This document shows, piece after piece, positions 42,110-50,682 of a DNA stretch of 64,000 bases. The translations under genes were made by a program, and so were the position numbers. Numbering within the stretch: the stretch's first letter is position 1; each line of letters begins with the position of its first letter. The DNA lies in the NCBI GenBank assembly GCA_019240475.1, contig JAFAYI010000036.1, positions 1-64,000 on the forward strand. Reading direction: 5' to 3'. The DNA is from Acidobacteriaceae bacterium (lineage in GTDB: Bacteria; Acidobacteriota; Terriglobia; Bryobacterales; Bryobacteraceae). The notes under the pieces are model-generated. The model saw nothing but the letters and a program-made list of their open reading frames with translations, had not been told where the DNA came from and searched no databases.

Positions 42110-43258
42110 TCAGGCGCTGTAAGCAAACGAAACGCTGATCGAATCGAGATCCAAATTCGCGAACAACCCGAACCCGCCTGACATGGCGATGTCGGCTGAA
42201 AATTCAGTCAGCTTCCCGCTCTCCTTGTTCGCCGACGCTGCGAAATCGAACTGATCGAGCGTTAGCGATGGCGGCAGCCCGATGTCGGTCCCCGCGCCCA
42301 GAAGGTCCTGCAGCATCGTGTTGATCGTTACTCCTGCGGCTCTCTCGTATGCTGCCGTGAAGGCGAAGTTAGTCAAGTCCATCGCGAAATCGTAACGGAC
42401 GTCAGGATGCTCGTAATCGCCCGGACGCTGATAGTTGCACAGCGCGAGAGTCCCTTCAATTGCCCAAGTCAGTTCCGTATCGTCGCCCAGCGGATCTGCC
42501 ACCGTGATCCACACGCCAATCGGATTCAGATACAGCCGCTGATCGTAGAGATTGATGCCCGTGATTCCGATGCCAACCTCAACCGATGTCACGCTGATCG
42601 TAAACGGCGAAAGCGTCGCATACAACGTGAGCGATATTCCAAGAAGGCTGAGCGCGGGCTTGCCCTTTGGGTCGTTATAGTAAGGTCCCAGCTCGCTTGC
42701 CGGAAACCAGTTGTCTCCGCTGCCAAGCTTTCCCATGAGAAAGCGCAGGTCCGGCAGAGTAATCCCCACGTTCTGAAACGTTCCATCCAGAGTGAACACC
42801 CCGCCGTTCATCGGAACCTGCGCCCTGATCGTCGCTGACGCGGAGCTGCTTAGTTGCAGCGTCACCGACAAGTCGAAGTTGTCCTGTTTCGGCCCCTCGT
42901 CCGGATCGTCCTTGGTCGTCGAGATTGTGTCGATCGACATTCCGGACGCCCGAACGTGGTTTGCAATCAGCGGAATGCTGGCTGTGATTCCCGCGATGAA
43001 CACCTGCGGATCCGTGCTCGCAACCGAAACGGTCAGTGTGTCGTCCGCGTTCGTAACGGTCCCCTTCATCGCGATCGACGTGACATTCAACATCGCTCCG
43101 ATTGTGGACAAAGCGGCGCCACTCGCCGCCACATCCAACACGCCCGTAAACTCGGTCCCACTAATGGAATGCGTGGAGAAGACCAGAAAATTCAGCGACG
43201 AAGATTTCAGGGCAGGGAATTGCGAACCGTAATCTTCAACGAAAGTCCAGGAGGGCAC
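42110..43258 (-). CDS. Beta-rich protein of unknown function, possibly linked to the DUF6603 operon
   Basis: A 382-residue protein with no signal peptide or membrane segment, made almost entirely of alternating hydrophobic beta-strand-like segments. The segment GLPPSLTLDQFDFAAS, followed by a Gly-rich turn and strand, resembles the repeating units (LPxxLxLxxxxx) of the DUF6603-like protein encoded at 45055, for example ALPPELDLAARIDYL. It is divergent from the EEP-fold gene at 43394, 135 bp away. No family is recognised. Shared repeat style and position suggest that it is part of the same assembly as the large + strand operon; this is inference. Confidence 0.75.
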   Translation of the reverse strand: MPSWTFVEDYGSQFPALKSSSLNFLVFSTHSISGTEFTGVLDVAASGAALSTIGAMLNVTSIAMKGTVTNADDTLTVSVASTDPQVFIAGITASIPLIANHVRASGMSIDTISTTKDDPDEGPKQDNFDLSVTLQLSSSASATIRAQVPMNGGVFTLDGTFQNVGITLPDLRFLMGKLGSGDNWFPASELGPYYNDPKGKPALSLLGISLTLYATLSPFTISVTSVEVGIGITGINLYDQRLYLNPIGVWITVADPLGDDTELTWAIEGTLALCNYQRPGDYEHPDVRYDFAMDLTNFAFTAAYERAAGVTINTMLQDLLGAGTDIGLPPSLTLDQFDFAASANKESGKLTEFSADIAMSGGFGLFANLDLDSISVSFAYSA

Positions 43259-43393
43259 GGGTTCGAGTCAGGGTCAGTATACAGCAATGGGCCTAAATTA
43301 GCGATATTTTTTCTGTTTTCTCCAAGAGCATTCTCCAGTATTGATTTCGCGGCGCGGCTTGCTTACACTGAATCACGTTCTGGAGAAGCGTCC

Positions 43394-44353
43394 ATGAAAA
43401 TAATGTTCTGGAATATCTTCAAGGTGGGAAGCGGCAAGCTGAAAAAGAACCTGAGCGCCACCATCTCAAACGGCGGCATGGGGAATAATATTCAGGACTA
43501 CATTGTCAAGGTCGCCACCGGCAACGCCATCTGGCAAAACGCAACCACCACCACGCCTGTCGACGTTCTGGTGATTATCGAGCTGGTCTCCGGCGGCACT
43601 CAGAAAGACATGCTCGGATACGGCTCCTGCCTGCGCGTTCTGAGCGCCCTGCAGGCGTCCATGAACGCCGCGGTCAACGCTGTCAACTACAAATACAAGT
43701 ACGTCGCCCCCCGAGTCATCGGAACCAGGGAGTCGGTTGGTGTGCTCTATAACAAAAGGACTCTCACGTACGTCAGTAGCCAATCCGTCCGCAACACAGC
43801 CAACGAATTCATTCGTCCACGCACCGCCTTCCTCACCGTCTTCGATAACGGCGGCGCCCCGTTGAACATCGTGGGCATTCACGGCCCCACTTCTACTCCC
43901 CAAAATTACAGGGCTTCCGTGGTCTTCACTCAGCAAATTGCCGATGTGGCCAGTATCAATCAGGTTGCGGTGAATCCCGCCGAGGATCTCTGCGTGGGCG
44001 GCGACTTCAATTGCGACCCGACCAGCGGCTACCTGGCCTATCAGAACGGCCAGCAAAAGACGCTTTATGCGTTTTCAAAATTAAAGCAGCTTTACAACTA
44101 CCAGATCACGCTCGCCAATGGCACGCTGACCAGCCTCCGAAACCGCGTTGACAATACCCAGCCGCCCCCGGCGAACTATCTCAGCCAGCCTTACGACAAC
44201 ATCGTCTTTCAACTGCCTTCTCTCATGCATAATCCTCCCGTGCGGCGGGTCAACGTGATCGGCGACGCCCCGCTGTACGCCACCAATCAGGTCGCCGTCT
44301 TCAACGCCGCGCGCGCCGTAAGCGATCACCTGCCCATGACAATCGCTTGGTGA
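43394..44353 (+). CDS. Endonuclease/exonuclease/phosphatase-fold protein
   Basis: A 319-residue protein of the EEP (DNase I-like) superfamily. Catalytic motifs stand in order: WNIF with Asn7, the metal Glu63 in VIIELVSGG, a His in IVGIHGPTS, the Asp-Asn pair in GGDFNCDPTS and the final SDHLPM. All active-site residues are visible, so it should be an active phosphodiesterase or nuclease. There is no signal peptide. The frame is open upstream to 42854, but ATG 43394 starts at the first fold strand. It lies between the divergent beta-rich gene and the nine-gene operon, and about 210 bp separates it from the latter. Confidence 0.88.
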   Translation: MKIMFWNIFKVGSGKLKKNLSATISNGGMGNNIQDYIVKVATGNAIWQNATTTTPVDVLVIIELVSGGTQKDMLGYGSCLRVLSALQASMNAAVNAVNYKYKYVAPRVIGTRESVGVLYNKRTLTYVSSQSVRNTANEFIRPRTAFLTVFDNGGAPLNIVGIHGPTSTPQNYRASVVFTQQIADVASINQVAVNPAEDLCVGGDFNCDPTSGYLAYQNGQQKTLYAFSKLKQLYNYQITLANGTLTSLRNRVDNTQPPPANYLSQPYDNIVFQLPSLMHNPPVRRVNVIGDAPLYATNQVAVFNAARAVSDHLPMTIAW

Positions 44354-44443
44354 TCTCAGCCACTTCGAGATTCCTTCGAGCGGATTGTAAATAACGCTCC
44401 GTCTTTGTCCATAAATGCACGACATTCAAGTGTGAAAAAATCC

Positions 44444-44472
44444 TTTACAGCACAGGAGCGTTGAAGTACAGT
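44444..44472 (+). promoter_or_regulatory. Candidate promoter of the nine-gene operon
   Basis: TTTACA (44444-44449) and TACAGT (44467-44472) are 17 bp apart, matching 5/6 and 4/6 of the usual consensus, in the 211-bp gap between the EEP gene and the first gene of the operon. A less similar TTGAAG-17 bp-TTAATT pair lies at 44461-44489. Either could start the 16.7-kb transcript. No operator was recognised. Confidence 0.35.
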
Positions 44473-44564
44473 CTTATAGACCGTTAATTCTTGCGCGCCT
44501 GCCGTTAGCCGCAATCCCAGACGGATTCATTCACGTTCGCAGTTCAAGCTGCGCGTGAGGGTGC

Positions 44565-45053
44565 ATGAGTTCCACACAGTTTTCGTTCAAGGCGCGAGTC
44601 GTCATCGGCGATCAAATAATCCCTCTAGCCTCGGAAATCGCCTTTGGCGACGAGCCGACCGAAAACGGCGTGAAGAACGGCTTTCTTTTCAAACTGGATC
44701 TTGAGCCTGGCGACCCGCCTGTCGTCGTGAATCTCGGCGCCATCGTCGCCTTCATCCAGAACAAGCTCGGATCGGGCGACCTGTCGAAGACTCCGGCGAT
44801 GCCGTTGCTCCAGCAGGCCTTCCCCGGCATCATCACCGGGCCCCGTTCGCTCACCCCGCAGAGCACCATCCTCGTCAACATCGAATCGTTCATTCTTAAT
44901 TCGAGCGACGAGCAGAAAGTGTTTTCCTTCAGCATCGGAATTCAAGGCTCCGACTCCACTACCGGCCTCATCCCCCTGCCCGCCGAGCTTGCCAGCTGGC
45001 TGCGAATCGACGACTTGGCCATTTCATTTACTGCAACCAAGAAGAGTCCCTGA
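44565..45053 (+). CDS. Short beta-rich protein, first gene of the nine-gene operon
   Basis: A 162-residue protein with no signal peptide. It is composed of alternating strand-like segments (FKARVVIGDQIIPLAS, GFLFKLDLEPGDPPVVV, VFSFSIGIQGSDS) and a central helix (IVAFIQNKLG). The last segment WLRIDDLAISFTATK resembles the strands that end DUF6603-type units. It starts after GAGG, and its stop is 1 bp before the next gene's ATG, so the two are translated together. No family recognised; probably a small companion subunit of the following large protein. Confidence 0.8.
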   Translation: MSSTQFSFKARVVIGDQIIPLASEIAFGDEPTENGVKNGFLFKLDLEPGDPPVVVNLGAIVAFIQNKLGSGDLSKTPAMPLLQQAFPGIITGPRSLTPQSTILVNIESFILNSSDEQKVFSFSIGIQGSDSTTGLIPLPAELASWLRIDDLAISFTATKKSP

Positions 45054-45054
45054 C

Positions 45055-48000
45055 ATGCCGACCGAAGTCGATCTCAAAGTAGGTGTCAACCTCACAGTCG
45101 GCTCGCTGCCGGTGTCCCTCGTCGCCGAAATCGACAAGACCAGCGAACGCACCGTCTATACCTTCAACGGCTCCATCCAGGATGCCGAAATCCCCTTAAG
45201 CCAGTTCATGCAATATGTGGCGCAGCAGTTCGGCGTCACGGTCGCGCTGCCGCCGGAGCTCGACCTCGCCGCCCGCATCGACTATCTGGCCGGCCAAATC
45301 ATCCAAACCAATCCAACGACGGGCGCCAAGAAAACCGAGCTCGGCATCGCCGGAAAATTCGACCTCTCGGTCGCGGCAAAGACTTTCACTCTCGAGTTTT
45401 ACGCCGGCGCGCTTCTTGCCAGCCCCACGCCCGAAGCCGGAAATCCCTATGTCGTAGGCGCCTCCATCGAAACGTCGCTCGCCTTCAAGGACCTGCCCGT
45501 GGTCGGCAAAATCGGCGGCTTCAACGAATTGGCGCTGACCCAGATCGGCTTCTCCTATACAAACTCTAAGAAGCCGCAAGAGTTTTCGATTCCACAAGTC
45601 AAATCATCGCCGAACCCGCTCTATACTCGCGACGATCCGAACGCCAAGAACGCCAAGGTCTATTCCATCGCGCCTTCCGCCGCGGGGCAATCTTACAAAC
45701 TCACGTCCGGAGGCTTTTCGCTCACCGCCGGGCTCACGAAATCGGGCGAGGTCGCCAACAACTTCGCCCTTCCCATGGCGCTTCCCGCAACAGCGCCCCC
45801 CGCCGCGCCCGCCCCCTACTACCCGAAGCCAACCAGCCCTCCAGCCACCTCCGTCCACTGGATCGATATCAACAAGACTTTCGGCCCCGTCAACCTCCAA
45901 AAGATCGGATTGAACTACCAGCGGGGGCGCGCGACCTTCGGCCTCACCGCGGATTTCACCCTCGGCGGTTTCACGCTCGGCCTCGAAGGCCTCACCATCA
46001 CCTTCCCTTTGCCGCTGCCCTCCATCCCGGCCGGTGCCGGCGTCGATTTCGATCTCGCCGGTCTCTCGTTCGCCATCGTCAGGGGCGGCTTCACTCTATC
46101 GGGTGCGTTTCTCAAGGTTCTCAAGAACGACGTTCTAAATTACTATGGCCAGGTTGTGTGCCAGGTCGGCTCCTTCGGCCTGCAGGCGTTGGGCGGCTAC
46201 ACGCCGGAATACGTGGACCAGAACGACAAGCATCACGACGCTTCGTTCTTCCTCTATGCCGCCATTAAAGTGCCGCTCGGCGGCCCGCCGTTTCTGTTCG
46301 TCACCGGCTTTGCCGGCGGCTTCGGTCTCAATCGCACCCTGATCCTTCCCACCATCGAGAACCTCTCCGGCTATATCCTGCTGCCCTACAACGCGCCGAA
46401 ACAGGCCGCCACCGCGAGCGAAACCATCTCTAGCGTTCTGCCGCAACTTGAGAAATGGTTCATCGAGCGGACCGGCCAGTACTGGGTCGCCGCCGGCATC
46501 ATGTTCACGTCGTTCCAGATGATCGACGCCTTCGCCCTGCTCACTGTCGGATTCGGCGTCGATTTCCAGATCGCGCTGCTCGGCTCCTGTTCCATGAGCT
46601 TCCCGCCCAAGGTCTCGGTGCCGGTCGCGTACGTCGAAGTGGACCTGATCGCCTCTTATACGCCGGTCAATGGACTGCTCGCCGTCGCAGGCAAACTCTC
46701 CCCCGCTTCCTACATATATGGCGGCTTCTGCCGCTTGACCGGTGGCTTCGCCTTTTACACCTGGTTCGGTGGCGATTTCAAAGGCGATTTCGTCGTGTCA
46801 TTGGGTGGCTACAGCCCCTACTTCGTCAAGCCCGATCACTATCCCAACGTTCCCCGCCTCGGCATCAGTCTTGGCCTGGGACCGTTCCAGGTCACCGGAG
46901 GCGCCTACTTCGCGCTAACGCCCGGCTCCATGATGGCCGGCATCGCCATGCTCGCCACCTGGACTTCGGGTCCCGTCAAGGCTTGGTTCGGCGTGGGCGT
47001 AGATTTTCTGCTCGCTTGGGCGCCGTTCCACTATGAAGCTCGTGCGTATGCCGTGATCGGATGCTCGATCGATCTCGGCCTGTTTACGTTAAATCTCGAA
47101 ATAGGCGCCGGTCTCTTCGTCTGGGGTCCTCCGTTCGGCGGACGCGCCTACGTGGATCTCGATATCTTTACTTTCACCATCGAGTTCGGCGCCCCTGCTG
47201 CTCCCACGCCTCCCGTCGGTTGGGCCGACTTCAAAAAATTCCTGCCTCAGAACACGGGCACAGCTCCCGTGACAATCGAAAGCGCGCGTATGACTCGCCG
47301 TCCCCGCCAAGGCCGTCGGCGTCGCGCTGTAGCTCTGCGTCCGGCCGCTCGCGCGTCGGGCGAGACAAACATCCTCGGCGCCTCCGTCACCAAGGGACTT
47401 CAGCAAACCAGCCAGGCCGGCCTCGACTGGATCATTGATCCCGACAATTTCGCCATTCTTACCAACAGCACCATTCCCGCCAACAACGGCGAGTGGAAGC
47501 TCTCGACCGGCGTCTTCGCTTTCCCCATCGAAGTATCCGCCTACAACCCGCCCAACGTCACCCCGAACGCTCCCTACCTGAGTCTGCCCGCGGATGCTCC
47601 GCGTTTTTCTCCAGCCGAAGTCTGGAACCCGACCCTGGACATCGGCCCCATGGATAAGAAGCATGTCGAATCCTTCCACACCATCGAATTCAAGATCGCG
47701 GGCGGCGCTCTCATCTCTACTCTGTCCGCGCAGCCCATCGTTCTCGATGTAAACGCCGCCATGTGGGGACCGAGCATTGCGCAGAAAACTGCCAACGACG
47801 AGCGCATTATCCCCAAGGCATTGACCGGCTTCCTCATCACGCCAATCCCGCGCAAGCCGGCTTCCGTAGATGGCCTGCCGCTCATCGAACTGTTGTTCGC
47901 CGCCAATTACAAAACCGGCTTTACCTACACCGCGCCTGCTGTCGATTCCCGCTACACCGTCACCTCCGATCCCGGCAAGGATACCCTCAAAATTTTTGTT

Positions 48001-48222
48001 AGAGGCGATCACACCGAAGATTTCGTGAATACCGGCTACATTCTGTCGTCTCTCATCAATCCCTGGATCGGCTCGCAGCGCGAGGGCATTCTAGCCGATC
48101 TTCACAAAAACGGCTTCCCGACCTTTACGCCTTCCGAGATCGACCTGACCGTTTTCGCTAGGGACACTGCCCTTGCGGACTGGCCCGGCGTTCAGAAGCT
48201 CGGAGATTCCACGCTCGGATAA
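45055..48222 (+). CDS. Large DUF6603-like beta-repeat protein
   Basis: A 1055-residue protein without signal peptide or membrane helices. The central part (about residues 260-735) strongly resembles the DUF6603 domain: FGPVNLQKIGLNYQRGRATF, FTLGGFTLGLEGLTI, then long series of amphipathic strands rich in Gly, Phe and Leu such as GGPPFLFVTGFAGGFGLNR. It is preceded by LPPELDLAARIDYLAGQI-type units like those of the protein at 42110. After a proline-rich stretch and a basic block (RMTRRPRQGRRRRAV, about 750) the C-terminal 290 residues are unrelated. ATG 45055 is used; the frame is open upstream. The family has no known function; long beta-sheet or barrel-like shapes are likely. Confidence 0.8.
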   Translation: MPTEVDLKVGVNLTVGSLPVSLVAEIDKTSERTVYTFNGSIQDAEIPLSQFMQYVAQQFGVTVALPPELDLAARIDYLAGQIIQTNPTTGAKKTELGIAGKFDLSVAAKTFTLEFYAGALLASPTPEAGNPYVVGASIETSLAFKDLPVVGKIGGFNELALTQIGFSYTNSKKPQEFSIPQVKSSPNPLYTRDDPNAKNAKVYSIAPSAAGQSYKLTSGGFSLTAGLTKSGEVANNFALPMALPATAPPAAPAPYYPKPTSPPATSVHWIDINKTFGPVNLQKIGLNYQRGRATFGLTADFTLGGFTLGLEGLTITFPLPLPSIPAGAGVDFDLAGLSFAIVRGGFTLSGAFLKVLKNDVLNYYGQVVCQVGSFGLQALGGYTPEYVDQNDKHHDASFFLYAAIKVPLGGPPFLFVTGFAGGFGLNRTLILPTIENLSGYILLPYNAPKQAATASETISSVLPQLEKWFIERTGQYWVAAGIMFTSFQMIDAFALLTVGFGVDFQIALLGSCSMSFPPKVSVPVAYVEVDLIASYTPVNGLLAVAGKLSPASYIYGGFCRLTGGFAFYTWFGGDFKGDFVVSLGGYSPYFVKPDHYPNVPRLGISLGLGPFQVTGGAYFALTPGSMMAGIAMLATWTSGPVKAWFGVGVDFLLAWAPFHYEARAYAVIGCSIDLGLFTLNLEIGAGLFVWGPPFGGRAYVDLDIFTFTIEFGAPAAPTPPVGWADFKKFLPQNTGTAPVTIESARMTRRPRQGRRRRAVALRPAARASGETNILGASVTKGLQQTSQAGLDWIIDPDNFAILTNSTIPANNGEWKLSTGVFAFPIEVSAYNPPNVTPNAPYLSLPADAPRFSPAEVWNPTLDIGPMDKKHVESFHTIEFKIAGGALISTLSAQPIVLDVNAAMWGPSIAQKTANDERIIPKALTGFLITPIPRKPASVDGLPLIELLFAANYKTGFTYTAPAVDSRYTVTSDPGKDTLKIFVRGDHTEDFVNTGYILSSLINPWIGSQREGILADLHKNGFPTFTPSEIDLTVFARDTALADWPGVQKLGDSTLG

Positions 48223-48237
48223 CGAAATGCAACCCCA

Positions 48238-49737
48238 ATGAGTGCCCCAAACGAGATCCTGGACGAGCTGGTCTCCTTCATCCAGCACCGTCTGCCGGGA
48301 CTGCCGGATGGCTCCTATCAAGTCACCCTGTCGCAGCGTCTCCTCGACCAGGACGTCAGCATCAACAACGAACCGATATCGAGGACCTATACTTTCGCCG
48401 TAGTCGGCGACCGTTTCCATCTGCAGACCCCGACGCAGACCGTCTTTTCGGTCTTTCCCGAAGATCAGGCGAGTGGCGAATTCTCGGCTGTCCTGCCTCA
48501 TGTCGTGATGACCAACCAGACCCTGCCTTGGTCCCGCTATCCAACCCTTGAGCCCCCCGTGCCCGAGCCTCCCCCGGGGCACGACACGGAAGACGATGTC
48601 CCCACCTGGCTCGCTGTCCTGCTGTTCGATGAAGACGATCTCGCGCTTCATCCCACCCTGACGCTCGGCCCTGAGAGTCAAACTGTCGGCGATCTGTTCC
48701 CGCCGAAGCTTCACAAACCGAGCACTCTCGGGCCGAACTATTCGTATTTCTACAATGCCGATAACACCGACCTCGATGTAGGCGACACGCTCGTCACGCA
48801 GATCAACACTATCGATGTCCCGCTTCGTCTGTTCTGGCAGACCTGTCCGTCCCTTAGCGATCTGAAGTTGCTTGCTCACCTGCGCGAAGTGAGTCTTGAG
48901 AACAAGCCCACGGGCACAGGCGCGGCGGAAATCGGCGAGCCCATCGGCCGCTTCTCCATCGTCTTCGGCAATCGACTTCCGCAGACCCAGAAAAAAGCCT
49001 ACGCCTATCTCGTCTCGCTCGAAGAACTCCAGCCATTTCTGCCCCAAAGTGACGGAACGCCTCCCGATCCGAATCCCTTCGATCCGAACTTATGCATCCG
49101 GCTTGCGGTCCTCAACAGTTGGACATTTTTTTCCACCGGCGAGTCGGCCACCTTCGTCAAGCAATTGCTCGAACTCAACGGCCGCGTGGCCGAGAGCGCC
49201 AAGGACGCTGCCGATACCACGCTCACGCTGCCCTACACAGGAAGCAACACCGTGGTGAAGAATGCGCTCCGCATGTCCTATGTTCCGCTCAATCACAAAT
49301 TGCGCAGCGGCGGTCAAACGGTGTCGTGGTATCGCGGCCCGCTCGTTCCCTACCCCATTCCGAATCCCCGCATCCGCTTTCCGATCGCCTCGCCCGACCA
49401 GGCGACTCGCTTCGATCCCACCACCGGCATGTTCGATTCCTCCTACGGCGCCGCCTGGACGCTCGGCCGCCAACTCGCCCTTCAGGACAAGGGTTTCTCG
49501 ACCGCCCTCTACGAATGGAAAAAGGGACTCACCGAGGACGTTGTGAACTCGATAGAAAACAAAATTCTCGAAGAGCGTCTCAGGCCCCTGCTTGCCTCCG
49601 ATTCAAACCCGGCCATCTTTCTAAAGATGAAACGCATCACCCCTGCGCAAGCCCTGGTGCACAAACTCATCTTTTCGCTTCACCCGGAGAGGTCTCATCC
49701 AGAGACGCCCCAACCACGAACGTTGCCGGAAACCTAA
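48238..49737 (+). CDS. Unknown protein of nine-gene operon (499 residues)
   Basis: A 499-residue soluble-looking protein without signal peptide. It begins with a helix (LDELVSFIQHRLPGLPDG) and then beta-rich sequence such as RTYTFAVVGDRFHLQTPTQTV; a proline-rich linker (LEPPVPEPPPGHD) separates it from the middle, which contains acidic loops (LLFDEDDLAL). The C-terminal third is helical and basic. I recognise no family. It is 15 bp downstream of the DUF6603-like gene and 6 bp upstream of the next gene, in the middle of the operon, which suggests a structural role together with its neighbours. Confidence 0.8.
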   Translation: MSAPNEILDELVSFIQHRLPGLPDGSYQVTLSQRLLDQDVSINNEPISRTYTFAVVGDRFHLQTPTQTVFSVFPEDQASGEFSAVLPHVVMTNQTLPWSRYPTLEPPVPEPPPGHDTEDDVPTWLAVLLFDEDDLALHPTLTLGPESQTVGDLFPPKLHKPSTLGPNYSYFYNADNTDLDVGDTLVTQINTIDVPLRLFWQTCPSLSDLKLLAHLREVSLENKPTGTGAAEIGEPIGRFSIVFGNRLPQTQKKAYAYLVSLEELQPFLPQSDGTPPDPNPFDPNLCIRLAVLNSWTFFSTGESATFVKQLLELNGRVAESAKDAADTTLTLPYTGSNTVVKNALRMSYVPLNHKLRSGGQTVSWYRGPLVPYPIPNPRIRFPIASPDQATRFDPTTGMFDSSYGAAWTLGRQLALQDKGFSTALYEWKKGLTEDVVNSIENKILEERLRPLLASDSNPAIFLKMKRITPAQALVHKLIFSLHPERSHPETPQPRTLPET

Positions 49738-49743
49738 ACAGTC

Positions 49744-50682
49744 ATGCCAACCTCCCTCCTGCTTAGCGCTGAAACCAAGACAGAGCTTCACGAGACCATT
49801 CGCGTCACCTTCGGCGATCCCGGCGCCATCCTTGCCGCTCTCCCCGATCCTGCGCCGCCGTGTGACGTCACCGACTGGCTGAGCCGCCTGAAGCTTCTCT
49901 ACGGCGTCCCCTTTAATTACCTGGTTCCCGACGAAGGCATGCTGCCGCCCGAATCCATCCGTTTCTTCTATCTCGATCTGAACTGGGTGGACGCGCTGAT
50001 CGACGGCGCCTTCAGCATCGGGCGCAATCTCACAACCACGGCCGAGACCGCAAGCCTCAATCTCGACCGCGCCGTCAACTCCGCTCTGCACGCCTCCATC
50101 GCGTTCCGCGCCCCGGCCATTCGTGCTCGGCTGCTCGGCCGCGCCGCTCGGCGCTCCACTCATTTCACCCTGCAAACGGTCTCAGGGTTCGTGCTCCGTT
50201 CCTCCATCGTGTCCGCCTACCGCAATCTCGGAGTCAATGTTTATCCTTCCGGCGCTACGCCCGAGGATGCGCAGCCCACTCGTCTCGAACTACTGCGGCT
50301 CGAAGCTCTCGGCCCGAAGTCGGATACGCTGCTCTGCCTGGTTGATGGCGACGCCCATCGCGTCGACATCCATGAAGCTCCCGAGCATCTGCATTACGCG
50401 CTCGATTCCTACGCCGTCGATCCGCTTAAGGCGTTCAAGACCATTCGCAAATTCGAAGTTAAGGACGGCAAGGTCACAATCCACAAGGACGATTTCGTCA
50501 AGCTCGACCTCACCAAGTGCCTTCGGCCCGCCTCGCCGCGCACGCTGAACATTACCGCCGTCGCGCAGCAGATCGCCGAAGGCAACGGCGCGCCTCAGGA
50601 GCCCCTCGACAGCGCGGAGATGGGATTCGCCATGACCGAAGGCGTCGGTCTCGTCAGCTTCCTCAAGAGGAATACGACATGA
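49744..50682 (+). CDS. Unknown protein of nine-gene operon (312 residues)
   Basis: A 312-residue protein, no signal peptide. The first 60 residues are helical (TELHETIRVTFGDPGAI), then a Pro-rich loop, a segment with FFYLDLNWVDALIDGAFSIGR, and a beta-rich C-terminal half containing LLCLVDGDAHRVDIHEAPEHL. The stop overlaps the next gene's ATG (ATGA, 50679-50682), showing coupled translation. No family was recognised, and no catalytic motif is evident. Confidence 0.8.
   Translation: MPTSLLLSAETKTELHETIRVTFGDPGAILAALPDPAPPCDVTDWLSRLKLLYGVPFNYLVPDEGMLPPESIRFFYLDLNWVDALIDGAFSIGRNLTTTAETASLNLDRAVNSALHASIAFRAPAIRARLLGRAARRSTHFTLQTVSGFVLRSSIVSAYRNLGVNVYPSGATPEDAQPTRLELLRLEALGPKSDTLLCLVDGDAHRVDIHEAPEHLHYALDSYAVDPLKAFKTIRKFEVKDGKVTIHKDDFVKLDLTKCLRPASPRTLNITAVAQQIAEGNGAPQEPLDSAEMGFAMTEGVGLVSFLKRNTT

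Noticed and set aside
47089..48012. 307-residue minus-strand reading across the DUF6603-like gene
   Set aside because: A long antisense frame from strong C-ending codons in the + strand gene; no motif, start site or membrane pattern.
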